The position numbers were made by a program, and so were the translations under genes. 64,000 bases of DNA. Source: Spirodela intermedia (lineage: Eukaryota; Streptophyta; Magnoliopsida; Alismatales; Araceae). Where the stretch lies: NCBI GenBank assembly GCA_902729315.2, contig LR746280.1, forward strand, positions 1,163,501-1,227,500, given 5' to 3'. Below, piece by piece: positions 24,001 to 33,678 of this stretch (positions are counted from its first letter, which is position 1; each line of letters starts with the position of its first letter). Below the pieces are notes generated by a model. That model did no database searches. It was given only the letters and a program-made list of their open reading frames with translations, and was not told where the DNA came from.

Positions 24001-26546
24001 TTTATTAGCATGAAAAGAACTCAACAGAAATCACTCCTTATAGAATTATCATCAGGAAGAATATTTCATATCTGATTTCATATTTAACTAACTTCTGTAC
24101 TCTCATCTGTTAGAAGATATTCACGATTCTATTTGGTCCTTTCGTAGATAGGTCTTTGATTAAATCAACTGTAATTCAGACAACCGATTTAGGTCGAAAA
24201 CCTAATAAGATTCAGTGTTCCAACCAACCATATTTACACCCCAATACAAGGTTTTTTGAATTTTACGTGAAGACATCTACAGTGCTTAGGGTTTCCTTTT
24301 CATCACTAAGAAGTAGGATGATGACAATAGTGTATGCATGCATGTAAATATCTAGATGTCTCAGCCGGAATAAAATCTCCATATTTTCAAGAAATAAATT
24401 TACATTATTCCATCAACTGCGACGAAAAATTAGTGTAACCATTAGTAGAACGTCTTGAGACTTACAGAGATGTTAGGGCTGTAAGATTTGCTATCGATGG
24501 ACTAATGCCTAGTCCAAGTCCACGACGAGATAAATTTCTGTAAAACGGAAATAAATGTAAAACGTTTTTGTTATCTGGTACAAGGCTGAAGTTAATTCTC
24601 CATAATCTAGTTTCTGATTAAAAACCTTACAGAGAAATTATCCTTGGGTTCTCGAATTCATTGTAACTGCAGTTGAGGCCGTCCCAGGTGAGATTCGACG
24701 GAACGCATGGATCCCCCATCCAAGCCTTTAAATTATAATACTTTTTCACCTCGGAGATGGCATCAACTGAAACCAAGGCGCTTTCAGTGACTGAGAATAC
24801 ATAAGAGCCTGCTAGAAAAAACTGTGCACGGAAAAACAAAGAAAAAACGTTCATGTGATATGACATTAAATGACAAGAAACCTTTTGTTTCAGGTATATG
24901 CTACTAATACATTAAATGAGAAGCAAAATTTTGTTGCAGGTTTTACATTTTTAAATGAGAATAATCGTTCTAATTATGCTTGAGACACAGATGATCAAAC
25001 ATGACGATCAAATGCGTCGAAATTGGAATAATTTAGAGGACAGAGGAACAGGGACGAGGAGCTCACTGTCAGCTGCATCAGTAGGAACTGTGTCCATATG
25101 GATCATTTTATGCACCTCTAGGGCGCTGAGGAGGGGAGGAATGGTGGCGTTCCCCGTGGCCTGGATAGAATAAGTCACCGTCCCTGTCTGCCCAGGAGGA
25201 AGAGTGTAGACGTACCAAGACTGCAGGTACTTCAGATTAGTTGCTCCCAGCCACCTTTCATCATTAGCGAGGATTTTGAACTCCCTCGATTCATTGGGCT
25301 GGAGCTGACGGATCTCGGCGCAATGGACGATCAAATAAATAGATTTCTCTCCGCTCGTCCCTACGGTGAAGTTAATGCTCTCGGCGAGAGATGACGCCGT
25401 CACAGCGGTTCTCAGAACGGCGGATGGCGCACGGAACTCGTCGCCGTCGATGGCACTAACTTTAGCGCTGGTATTAATCGGTTTCCACCCTGTCTGGTTA
25501 TCAGCGGGGAACCAGATTCGGTCATATGGGTCATCAGGGTACCTGAGGTTTGGATTGTAAGAATTTCTGTCACCGTGGCAGAGACAGAGACAGAGACAGA
25601 GACAGAGGCAGAGACAGAAAGAGAGAGAGACAGAGAGAGAGAGGGAGGGAGAGAGGGAGAGAGAGAGACAGAGAGAGAGAGGGAGGGAGAGAGGGAGAGA
25701 GAGAGAGAGAGATGTGCAAGGAGCCAGACCGCGTTATCTCAGAGCCACCATGGTTCGTCCGGTCATCCCGGAGAATTAGCGATTGCGATGCATTCACCAA
25801 CGGATACATGGTATCCGGAAGTGGCCTCAATTCTATTGCCGTTATGTAGGGCGTCCCCTTATCCGTGTTGACGAGGCATACCTGTAGCGACTTGTTCTGG
25901 GCAACGGTGATGATCTCCAGTCGGGACAGGTCCAGTGGAGCAACGGTCTCCCAGAAGTGGACGCCGAGATAGACGTCGAATGATGGCGGCTGATTCCGGT
26001 CATCGTAGTTCCCGTAACTGAACACAGCCCTCACCAGGTACTTCCCGCCTCTTATGACGGGTCCCAACGTATAGCAGTTCCGAATCCCCTCTGGAAAGCT
26101 CCGGAGGGTCGAGTAGAAACGGTGAAGTTTTGACATATCAACTTTTGGGGAGCGATCTGGTTTACTCCGGTGTCAATGTATTTGGCATCCGGGGCGTAGG
26201 TGATCCTGTTGCCCGGGTTTACGTAGCTTGAATTGCTTTCTAGGCCGCAGTCTATGCTGATGAACCCTGAGAGAGGAACCATCTTCAGCTGTATGTCGGA
26301 GTAGATAGGAAACCTTATGCTTGAAATATCAGAATACGCCACAAAACGGTCATCTCCGGACAAGATTCTGACGAAATGAATTCTAATCTAGACTCGGCCA
26401 ATTCTAAGATATTGCGGCATTAGAACAGAGATGAAGGGGAGATTATGAACAGCAAGCGCGGCAAAATCTGACGTACCAGTCTGGGATGGGTCCTGCGCTG
26501 AAGCCAATAGCGCCAGGAGCCCCAGCAGCAACACGTATACCCGCAT
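21054..26546 (-). CDS. Malectin-like LRR receptor kinase (LRR-I class), one frameshift
   Basis: Thirteen exons fit GT-AG rules and phase: 26546-26477, 26266-25730, 25566-25067, 24808-24631, 24537-24466, 23866-23795, 23721-23641, 22750-22563, 22463-22240, 22149-22023, 21921-21853, 21764-21578, 21468-21054. The product would be about 906 residues: signal peptide ([18 protein letters not shown]), malectin-like ectodomain (about 24-365, with [11 protein letters not shown]), a short LRR region from 72-nt exons (about 429-504), a membrane helix (about 527-551) and a kinase (IGKGGFG about 602, AVKLL, HRDVK about 721, DFGLSR about 741). It has all key RD-kinase residues and would be a plasma-membrane receptor. 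Oddities: within exon 2 the frame must shift by one base between about 26,110 and 26,168, and intron 9 has a GC donor. It is either a sequencing error, a null allele or a recent pseudogene. Confidence 0.88.
25579..25711. repeat. GA/CAGAGA microsatellite in receptor-kinase intron 2
   Basis: GACAGA and GAGA repeats fill nearly the whole 163-bp intron. On the gene's strand this is a CT-rich tract running almost up to the exon 3 acceptor at 25,567. Confidence 0.9.
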
Positions 26547-26690
26547 AGCAGCAGTCACCGGCTGCGTCTATCCTCTCGATGAAGTGAATGGCGATAGGTA
26601 TCCTATAGATACTTGAAAGTGGGAAAGGGCTCGGAGTCGGAAGGGTCCCACAACGATGCCCTCCTCCCGAGTCTCTCAAGGAGAATCAAA

Positions 26691-27190
26691 TAGATGGCAT
26701 GACAGGAGATACCGAAACCTCTGACTCTGACTTATGTGATCGCAGAAGACAAATGAACGGCGAGCAGTACTTCATAGACTTTGAACCGTTCAGTAGTCTG
26801 ACTTGGGATGAGTTACTTAGACTCAGATACCAGCAAGCATGAACTTCGCCGAAATTTCTATCTATGAGAAGCAGGTAGATGGCACGTCAGATGATGACAA
26901 AGGCTGTGAAGTTGGCTTGTATGATCGTAGAAAACCAACAAAGATGGCCAGTAGCCCGTAGACTTGGAACCGTTCAACAGTATATATCCAGAGAAGAGTG
27001 GCATAGAATAAGAGGATACCAACTACCCTGAATTTCGCCCCAATATCCTTCCACGAGAAGCAGGTAGATGGGACCGGTGGCTAAGCCGCAAGTCTAGGAC
27101 GTTGACGTCTGTGATTGAGGCCAGATAATGAACGGATTCCCGTTACCCACCGACCCCGTAGACTTTGATTTTCAACCAATACTTAATACA
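26691..27190. repeat. Three degenerate tandem copies of a ~185-bp unit upstream of the receptor kinase
   Basis: Units begin with TAGATGG at 26,691, 26,876 and 27,065 (spacing 185 and 189). Shared internal blocks include GAAC-CGTTCA (about 26,787 and 26,970), GAGAAGCAGGTAGATGG at the junctions, and AGACTTTGA/AGACTTGGA. The third unit is shorter. It lies in the 5' flank of the receptor-kinase gene. Confidence 0.75.
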
Positions 27191-27530
27191 ACATAATGAT
27201 GGAAGGACTCAGTATTTAAAGATGCATCTGATTGCCCTCCTCTAGCTTCATCTCCCTTGAGTAGTTGCGGTTGTTTTTCTAACATCAACTTCCAGAATAC
27301 AGCAATCCTGAATACGTCTGTAGGGAGGAACCTATAGCCTCATATCCCAGTTCCTTTGAAAATTAGATTTGTCGTAATATGAGGTATTTCATGGGTGCAA
27401 GTCATTTTACATTAATCGTATTTAATCCTTACTTGAGTTGTATTTTGTTGGCCACCAATAGGTTTGCTTCCTCCTCCCTCCTGCATTTCTCCTCCGTGTC
27501 CACCTGATTATTTCTGTCCCCGCCGCCCTT

Positions 27531-27692
27531 GCAACGGACAGGCCGGACACCTTGGACATCGCCCTTCTGCGCTCGGGTCGCCTGGGCCGCAAGGTAGAGT
27601 TCGGCCCGCCGGACCTGGAAGGACGGACGCAGCGGATCTTCAAGGTCCACACCCGGACGATGAACTGTGACAGAGACATCCGCTTCGAGCTC
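27531..27692 (+). pseudogene. 26S proteasome ATPase RPT1 fragment (distal part)
   Basis: The plus strand encodes [33 protein letters not shown] and [15 protein letters not shown] without introns. This matches the AAA-ATPase segment of RPT1 just after the Walker B region, with several replacements. In the intact family this follows directly after the segment now lying inverted at 27,687-27,790. There is no start, no remaining AAA domain and no promoter, so it is a gene fragment. Confidence 0.8.
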
Positions 27693-27790
27693 CCCGAGGG
27701 CGTCGAACCCGTCGAGCTGGTTCGCAATCTCTAGCATCGTGCGGTGGACTTGGTTGTCCCCGCCCGTTATTTCTTCCCACCTTATTGGAT
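27687..27790 (-). pseudogene. 26S proteasome ATPase RPT1 fragment (proximal part, inverted)
   Basis: The minus strand encodes [20 protein letters not shown] then DALGE, which matches the RPT1 segment that should immediately precede the plus-strand fragment. The two pieces meet head-on at the palindrome GAGCTC (27,687-27,692), and about six residues between them are missing. Confidence 0.78.
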
Positions 27791-27899
27791 CCCTTCGGCG
27801 CAAGTGAAGCCCGATTAACCGGAAACCATCCCCTCCGTCGGGACATCTTAAATACTTATATCAGACTTATATTTTAATAATATATTATCATTTCGCCCT

Positions 27900-27903
<4 letters not shown>

Positions 27904-27990
<87 letters not shown>
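27904..27990. repeat. (CT)n microsatellite, about 43 units
   Basis: Almost perfect CT dinucleotide run, one of the longest in the window. Confidence 0.98.
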
Positions 27991-27993
<3 letters not shown>

Positions 27994-29390
27994 TGGTAGG
28001 GCAACAGCTTGAAAAAGTTGCAGAATTTTGTCAAGGTATAATTTACAAGCGACTTTTTATATGGAGACTAGGCTTGGCACGCAACAGAGCGGAGGGGGTA
28101 TCGCCATCAGACTGGTGTAGTAGGCCTTGTCTCTTCTCCTCGATCTTCATCGCTTTAGATGGTCGTCGAAGGGATGCGACCCAGAGCAATTTAGGGGTCC
28201 ACAGCTGATATATGGCTGGCTCGCTATAGGAGTCGATGTTGGCATCTAGACTTGGGCTGAACTCGGTCTTCGAATTAAAAGCCCGTTGACACGCTCGCTA
28301 GAAAATGTTGCGGGTCGGGGAGGGGTTGGACGAAACCGTAATCAATCGGAGGGAAGTGTAGGAGTTTGATGGTTGAGAGTATGTAGTCCGCTAGAAATCA
28401 TGTTTCTAGCAACTACGACCCAGCACATGTGATCCATTTGAAGATACTGGGTGTTGGGTGTTGGCTACCCTTGCCTGGCAGGTTGGGAGTCCCATCCCCA
28501 GGTGGAACCGGCCAGATTGGCATCAAACAGTAGTGGCATGATTCGATGGCTGGGATTCCCATGAAGCCGAACAGACGATGCAGATACCTGAAGCGCGATG
28601 AACCCGGAAGAACATACGGCTGTTGAAATATGAGTTTGGGAACCAAGCTGCGGATCACTCCGTGTGCCGTGATAGTTGGTATCTCCGTCGCATCTATCTC
28701 ATTTAACCTTGTCTTTAGCAATAATAACTCGTGATATGTAGAGTTTTAGAGTGGATCTCAAAGGGTCGGTGAGTGATTGATAAATTTATTCAAGGGTTAA
28801 GGTAAGATATTTGATCTCTGAGCTTTTGAGAAATGTTCTTCTGTACCTCTTTCAAATCTAGAAGAGTTCTTCGCCATCGCCCATGAATGTAGGAAATCCT
28901 TCTCTGAACCACATAAAATCCTCATCTCATCTGGGTTGTGAGCTATTCGTTTCTTTTTTCCTTCATAATTTTCCGTAAGTGCACATTAGATATTTTACTC
29001 CAACGGTGAGGATGTCAGGACATGGATGGGGATGATGGAAGCAGCAGCATGATAGTACGTGGATGTACGTGGATGTATGAGAACCATGTGTAATCCATAC
29101 TTCCAGATGGTGAGAAGGTCAAAGAGATCGCCATCAGGTGCTGCGTTATTTTTTTTCTGAGAGGAACACGTTACTAAGGAGATATTCTGAACACTGAGAT
29201 TTAATACCAGTCTAAAATCACAACATCCACGCTGATCAACATGAGAACAAGTCATTGCGTTCGTGGAATATTAATGACAATGCTACAAGTTAAGGGTTCA
29301 TCAAAACTCGTGCCAACATGTCTGAAATGAATGCATGCCTAGACAAGAAAAGGTGGATGAGCTAATCATATGACGATAAAGTTTCCACTC
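27991..29390. other. Intergenic, nothing recognised
   Basis: There are several unsupported short frames, the longest on the minus strand at 28,413-28,721, with no family I recognise. No repeats are evident. Confidence 0.4.
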
Positions 29391-29395
29391 TCTAG

Positions 29396-29405
29396 CTATA
29401 AATAG
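29396..29405 (+). promoter_or_regulatory. TATA box candidate
   Basis: CTATAAATAG is a good plant TATA box, followed about 30 bp downstream by a plausible initiation region and by a pyrimidine-rich leader up to the ATG at 29,531. Confidence 0.45.
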
Positions 29406-29530
29406 AAGGGCCCTATAGCATCAAACAGAGTGAGCAATAGATCTCATACTCTCCCCTTTCTTCTACTTCTTGGTAGAATTAGTAGTGCATTCCCCCCTCA
29501 TTTTTAGGCTTTTGTAAAGTCTCCACAAAG

Positions 29531-29632
29531 ATGAAGGTTGTTGACTTTGAGACACACAAAGGCACGCATGGTCAAACATTTCAGAAATACGGTCACGGGG
29601 AAATATATGAAGACCAAGATGGAGGCAAGTAA
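29531..29632 (+). CDS. Possible first exon or small ORF of an unrecognised gene
   Basis: A 33-codon frame begins MKVVDFETHKGTHGQTF and ends GGK-stop. It is 126 bp downstream of a TATA box. The stop overlaps a perfect splice donor (GGCAA|GTAAGT). If used, the exon could join a frame starting after a CAG-TAG at about 29,725 (TILTNPRGRASSPKRQYHY..), which is open for about 35 codons and ends at another GTGAGC donor. No family is recognised. It could be an active small gene, a decayed gene start, or chance. Confidence 0.3.
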   Translation: MKVVDFETHKGTHGQTFQKYGHGEIYEDQDGGK

Positions 29633-30588
29633 GTAGCTGGTGGCAGTGGAATTCGAGGGCTCAGCAAACAGATAGGCATGAGAGTGACCACCCTCGACAA
29701 CACCATCATCGTCAACCCTCAGTAGCACCATCCTCACCAACCCTCGGGGCAGGGCTTCCTCCCCTAAGAGACAATACCACTACCTCTCCCACGTGTTCCC
29801 CCTCCTTAAGTCCGCCTTGGCAGGTGAGCCTCTCCCCTGCCAATGTAGACCGCCTCTGCTACACAAAGGACCCTAGCATGGTCCCACTGCAAGTCACCGC
29901 CAAGGCAGTGCGGATGCTTTTGCAGCTGTGGAAGAAGCAACCCATCACCATCAAACCATTGTGTCGCCCACATCGAGATGGAACACTCCACCATGGGGGC
30001 TGAGGAACCTATGGTCCTCAATGTGAGTGGCAGGAACACATGTGATCACATAAAGTGAGGCCAGGTACCAGAACTTTGGGGAGACAATCAACGTCGCCAT
30101 TGGGAACTACCTCTACTGTTTTGCCAGGGTTCTTAACTGAGAAATTCCTTGATCTTCCCTATGTCAATTTCAATAAGATATTTTCTTCACCATTTAAAAT
30201 CCAACCAACAAACAGTGCCCATTTTAGGAATCAATGGGAAATTTGGCCAAGTAAAATGAACACTGATATCTGAGGTATTTAAAGTCGGGAAAAATATCAG
30301 AAGATGCTTGAAAGAAGAGAGCCAATTTTAATGACATGATTTTGGAATTTATTGTCAAAAGTTCGCATAAATTACATTTCTTATAGGCAATAACTCTGCT
30401 CTCTGATACAAAGGGCAGCAGCATAGATATCCATTCCTACTGGCAAAACGTGAAACAATTCAAGAAAAATAAACTCATGAAAGGGAAAATTACCACAAAC
30501 GAAATATCAGATCCAGTTACATGCCTGCAATGCTACGAAGCCAAGATGAGTAAAGGCTTTGGACAGGATTCTGCAAGAGCACCCATCG
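29633..30588. other. Intergenic, possible decayed exons
   Basis: Between 29,720 and 30,120 the sequence is GC-richer and codon-like on the plus strand, but frames are broken. From 30,150 to 30,588 it is AT-rich and probably includes the ENOD93 3' UTR (minus strand). Confidence 0.35.
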
Positions 30589-30695
30589 TCATGCTTTATC
30601 TAACCTTGCACGGGAGTTTTTCTTGGCACCCTCCAAGATAGTTTTGTCTGCCGTAATGAAAAAGCCTGAAATAGAAGCTGCCAAACAAGAGAGCG

Positions 30696-30730
<35 letters not shown>

Positions 30731-33271
30731 AATGATGACGATGACGATGAGAGACAAGCAATTACAAACATATCTGCAATTTCCAAGTGAAAAGAGAATC
30801 AAAACATGACAGTAACAAACAAACATGTGACAAGTGCCATGAGTATCACATCGCTTCTTACATTGGTAACCTGAAGTATTCCCAGTTGGATTTTGAGACT
30901 GAGTGGTACAAAGTCAATCGTAGGGGGCCCAGGCTGTCTATTAGTTGGTTTTTAGCTTATAGGCAATATTGCAACTTCAAGTGGGTGGAAATTGATTTGT
31001 GCCAAATTTCTACCTGTTGTGATGTCAACTGGCTATTGAGTCTCCCAGTACTATTTATCTTTGTCCTGTCATATCTAGCACGCACATGCAGCAGGGTAAT
31101 ACCCTAACGTCTAAAAAAGAAATGATATGGGCCTGACTGACTAGAATTAACTAACTAGCTAATTATTACCTCAATGAGACACAATTATACTGTAATATGT
31201 CATTAATGTTCATAAATTAATAAACATACATAGAAGCACAGATCAGACCTACAGCATAATAGAAACGGGGAGACCACAAAAGATGAGGGAAGTCAGCTGT
31301 ATGGGAGAAAATCTAGGCGGCAGCTGCTCATGTTATTCATGAAGACGATGATCCAATAATTAAAAAGCTTGATAGTTCATTCAATAGAGGCCATGCCCGT
31401 TGATGAAAGGGAGGAAAAGAGAAAGGAGTTTCCCTTGAAATATATAGCGAGTAACAAATAGGAATCTTTCTCAGTTGCATAAACTAAACATAAAAGTCCA
31501 TCGCCAGAGAGTTTTATGGTAACGTACAGACAATAAATGATTGTCGATCAAGCTGAGGCTTTCAGAACTGAAAGGTCTAGGAGTTGCTACCACAGCAGGC
31601 AGGAAGAGCCTAAGCATCAGAACTAATTGCCATCTGGGGGCAGGAATTTCTAGAGCTATCATGATGCAGCAATTGCTACATTCCATTAAAATGTAACGGA
31701 AAGGCTATTAGTGATATAGGTCAACCTGAAGAAAATCAAGGTCACCACTTGACCAGATATGCCAGCTACCAGTGTTCAAAGCTCTACTCATAACATTCTC
31801 ACTGTAAAGCGAATACCTCTGAAGAAAAACTGAAAGGCCTTGCTATATTGCAACCCTATAAAAAATCTCAAGAAAATTGAACGGACTAACATTTAAAAGC
31901 ATTGGAGCCATCCTTTTATGGATTATTCTGCAGAGAAAAATCTTCACAGAAAATCTGTGATCACCTGAACACGTCAATGTAGTAGGAGGACAGACAGATA
32001 CCAAACGAAGAAATGAAAATCAGGCCACAGTACTCACTTGGCATAGACACCTGTGTTCTTTGGGGAAAATTTTTTATATAGCAGATTTCGATCAACATTA
32101 TCAACAATCAGATTTTATATATCTTAAAAATTTTATCATGATTCAATCCCATTAACATCTGAGCTCTGCATGGAATAGTACCACCTTCCCAGAGATTTTT
32201 CACACGTTCCCATATGCCACCTTACAATACGATTCATACATCTGAAATAAGACCCTTCGAAAAATTCTTTAAGATAGGTTGTCCGAGTACTCTTCACCAG
32301 GTCTCCATAGCACCCATCAAAAGGGCTTTCCAACTTAGGTTGCCAGGAAATCGAAACTAAAAAGTTTTTGAGGCAGCGAATGAGTCTAGGAGAAGGGTGA
32401 AATAGAAAATGTGTGGCTGAAGTTCTTTGAAGTTAATTGAAACTTAGATATATAGAAAATGTGTCGTACCTGCTGATATGATCAACGCTTGTGCAGTGTA
32501 GTTCAGGTTAGCTTTAGCCCAAGGAACAACACGGCAAGCAACCAACTAAAAACACGAAAGAATGAAGAAACAAACAAAAATTACAATGAAAAAAGGAAAT
32601 ATACGCTGCCCAATAGTTAACCACCTAATACGGAAATGAAGATCCGAGTCACTGAAGCTAATAGACCCTCTACGTAACAGAACTAAAAGATCCTAGGAAG
32701 GTATATGTAAAAGACAGGCCTCAAACAAGACGACCTCACAACAGAAGAAGACGTGAAAGGCAGAAGCGTACCGTTGGTACCGCAACAACAACGCCTGCAA
32801 TGCAAGCCGTCTTAAAACCTTCAACGACAGCGTCTGCCAAGGGAAAATTATATTGATCAAGTCTCATGGCGCAAGTGATATCGCCCTGCGGACGACGAGG
32901 CAGGAAGCGCACGAAACTTGTAACAACAACACTAACAAATTATAGTGGTGAAACTAGGAATTCAAGACTTCACCATAACGCAGTCGAACGAAAATTTCCG
33001 AATCTCAGTACTATACGAGAGAGAGCTACACGATCGGAACCAAGACTGAACGAATTACAATATAACTAATTCAAATTTCGGGAATAACGAACAAAAAAGC
33101 GACAAACAGAAGATATCGGACTTCAGCTGTGTACCAACAGCCTGCCGCTTCACCTTTCACGGCGCTGTCGGAGGCTGAGACCTGGGGTTCGCTGGGAGAC
33201 GATATCAAGAGGGACCGCCCCTGGTTCCTTCTGCTCGTCCACGCCTCTCTCAGCTCCAGCGGGATACCCAT
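30589..33271 (-). CDS. ENOD93: Early nodulin-93-like protein
   Basis: Four exons join in phase: 33271-33154, 32833-32772, 32545-32470 and 30677-30589, giving 114 residues. The hallmark is WAKANLNYTAQALIIS (exon 3) followed by FFITADKTILEGAKKN (exon 4), with a preceding hydrophobic segment (ACIAGVVVAVPTLVACRVVPW). Two membrane helices are predicted by eye. The family was first seen as nodule-induced, but homologues occur in all land plants and have been linked to mitochondria and nitrogen response. The start at 33,271 gives the MGIPLELREAW opening found in relatives. Intron 3 is 1.8 kb and ends in a CT microsatellite that serves as its polypyrimidine tract. The gene diverges from the Derlin gene over a 407-bp shared promoter. 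Confidence 0.92.
30688..30727. repeat. (GA)n microsatellite at the ENOD93 exon 4 acceptor
   Basis: GAGCGAGCGAGAGA... on the plus strand reads as a (CT)n polypyrimidine tract on the gene strand. It ends about 10 bp before the acceptor TTGGCAG at 30,678. Confidence 0.9.
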
Positions 33272-33678
33272 CTTCCCTTTCCCCCCCTCCTTGTCAGATC
33301 ACCAACCAGACTTGTCCACCTTGAGCTCTCTCTCTCTCTCCACCTCTCGCCACTCTGAAAGGCACAACGGAAGCCGACGACCGGGATGCACCCATCAAAC
33401 GGCAATCCTCACTCCTCCTGTCGATATGCCACGTGGTCCCCGATGGACGGCTCCTTGCGGTCGAGTTGGGGCAATCAATGGGCCCTTATTGGGCTGGCCC
33501 TGAGCCGACCTTGGGCCGCTCTTTCCATGTGGCGAAATCCAGGCCGCCAGAATCCGAACGAACGGTTCAAAGTGATTAGGACACGTCACTAAGGCACATA
33601 GGCGGTATCAACCATTTAGGACTAGCGTGGAGAGAGTATCTCGGTTTCGAACGGGGAAGAAGGGTTGGATCAGCAGGA
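33272..33678. promoter_or_regulatory. Divergent promoter shared by ENOD93 and Derlin genes
   Basis: Only 407 bp separate the two start codons. The interval contains CT repeats (about 33,331-33,346) and four GGCCC/TGGGC-type elements (about 33,478-33,516: ATGGGCCC, TTGGGCTGGCCC, TTGGGCCG), which are site II-like motifs common in housekeeping plant promoters. No TATA box is obvious for either direction. Confidence 0.6.

Noticed and set aside
25570-25871. Open frames rich in ETETE/RERER or SLSLS
   Set aside because: They read through the GA/CT microsatellite in receptor-kinase intron 2. The same applies to SLSLS frames at 36,291, 39,550, 40,001 and 43,400.
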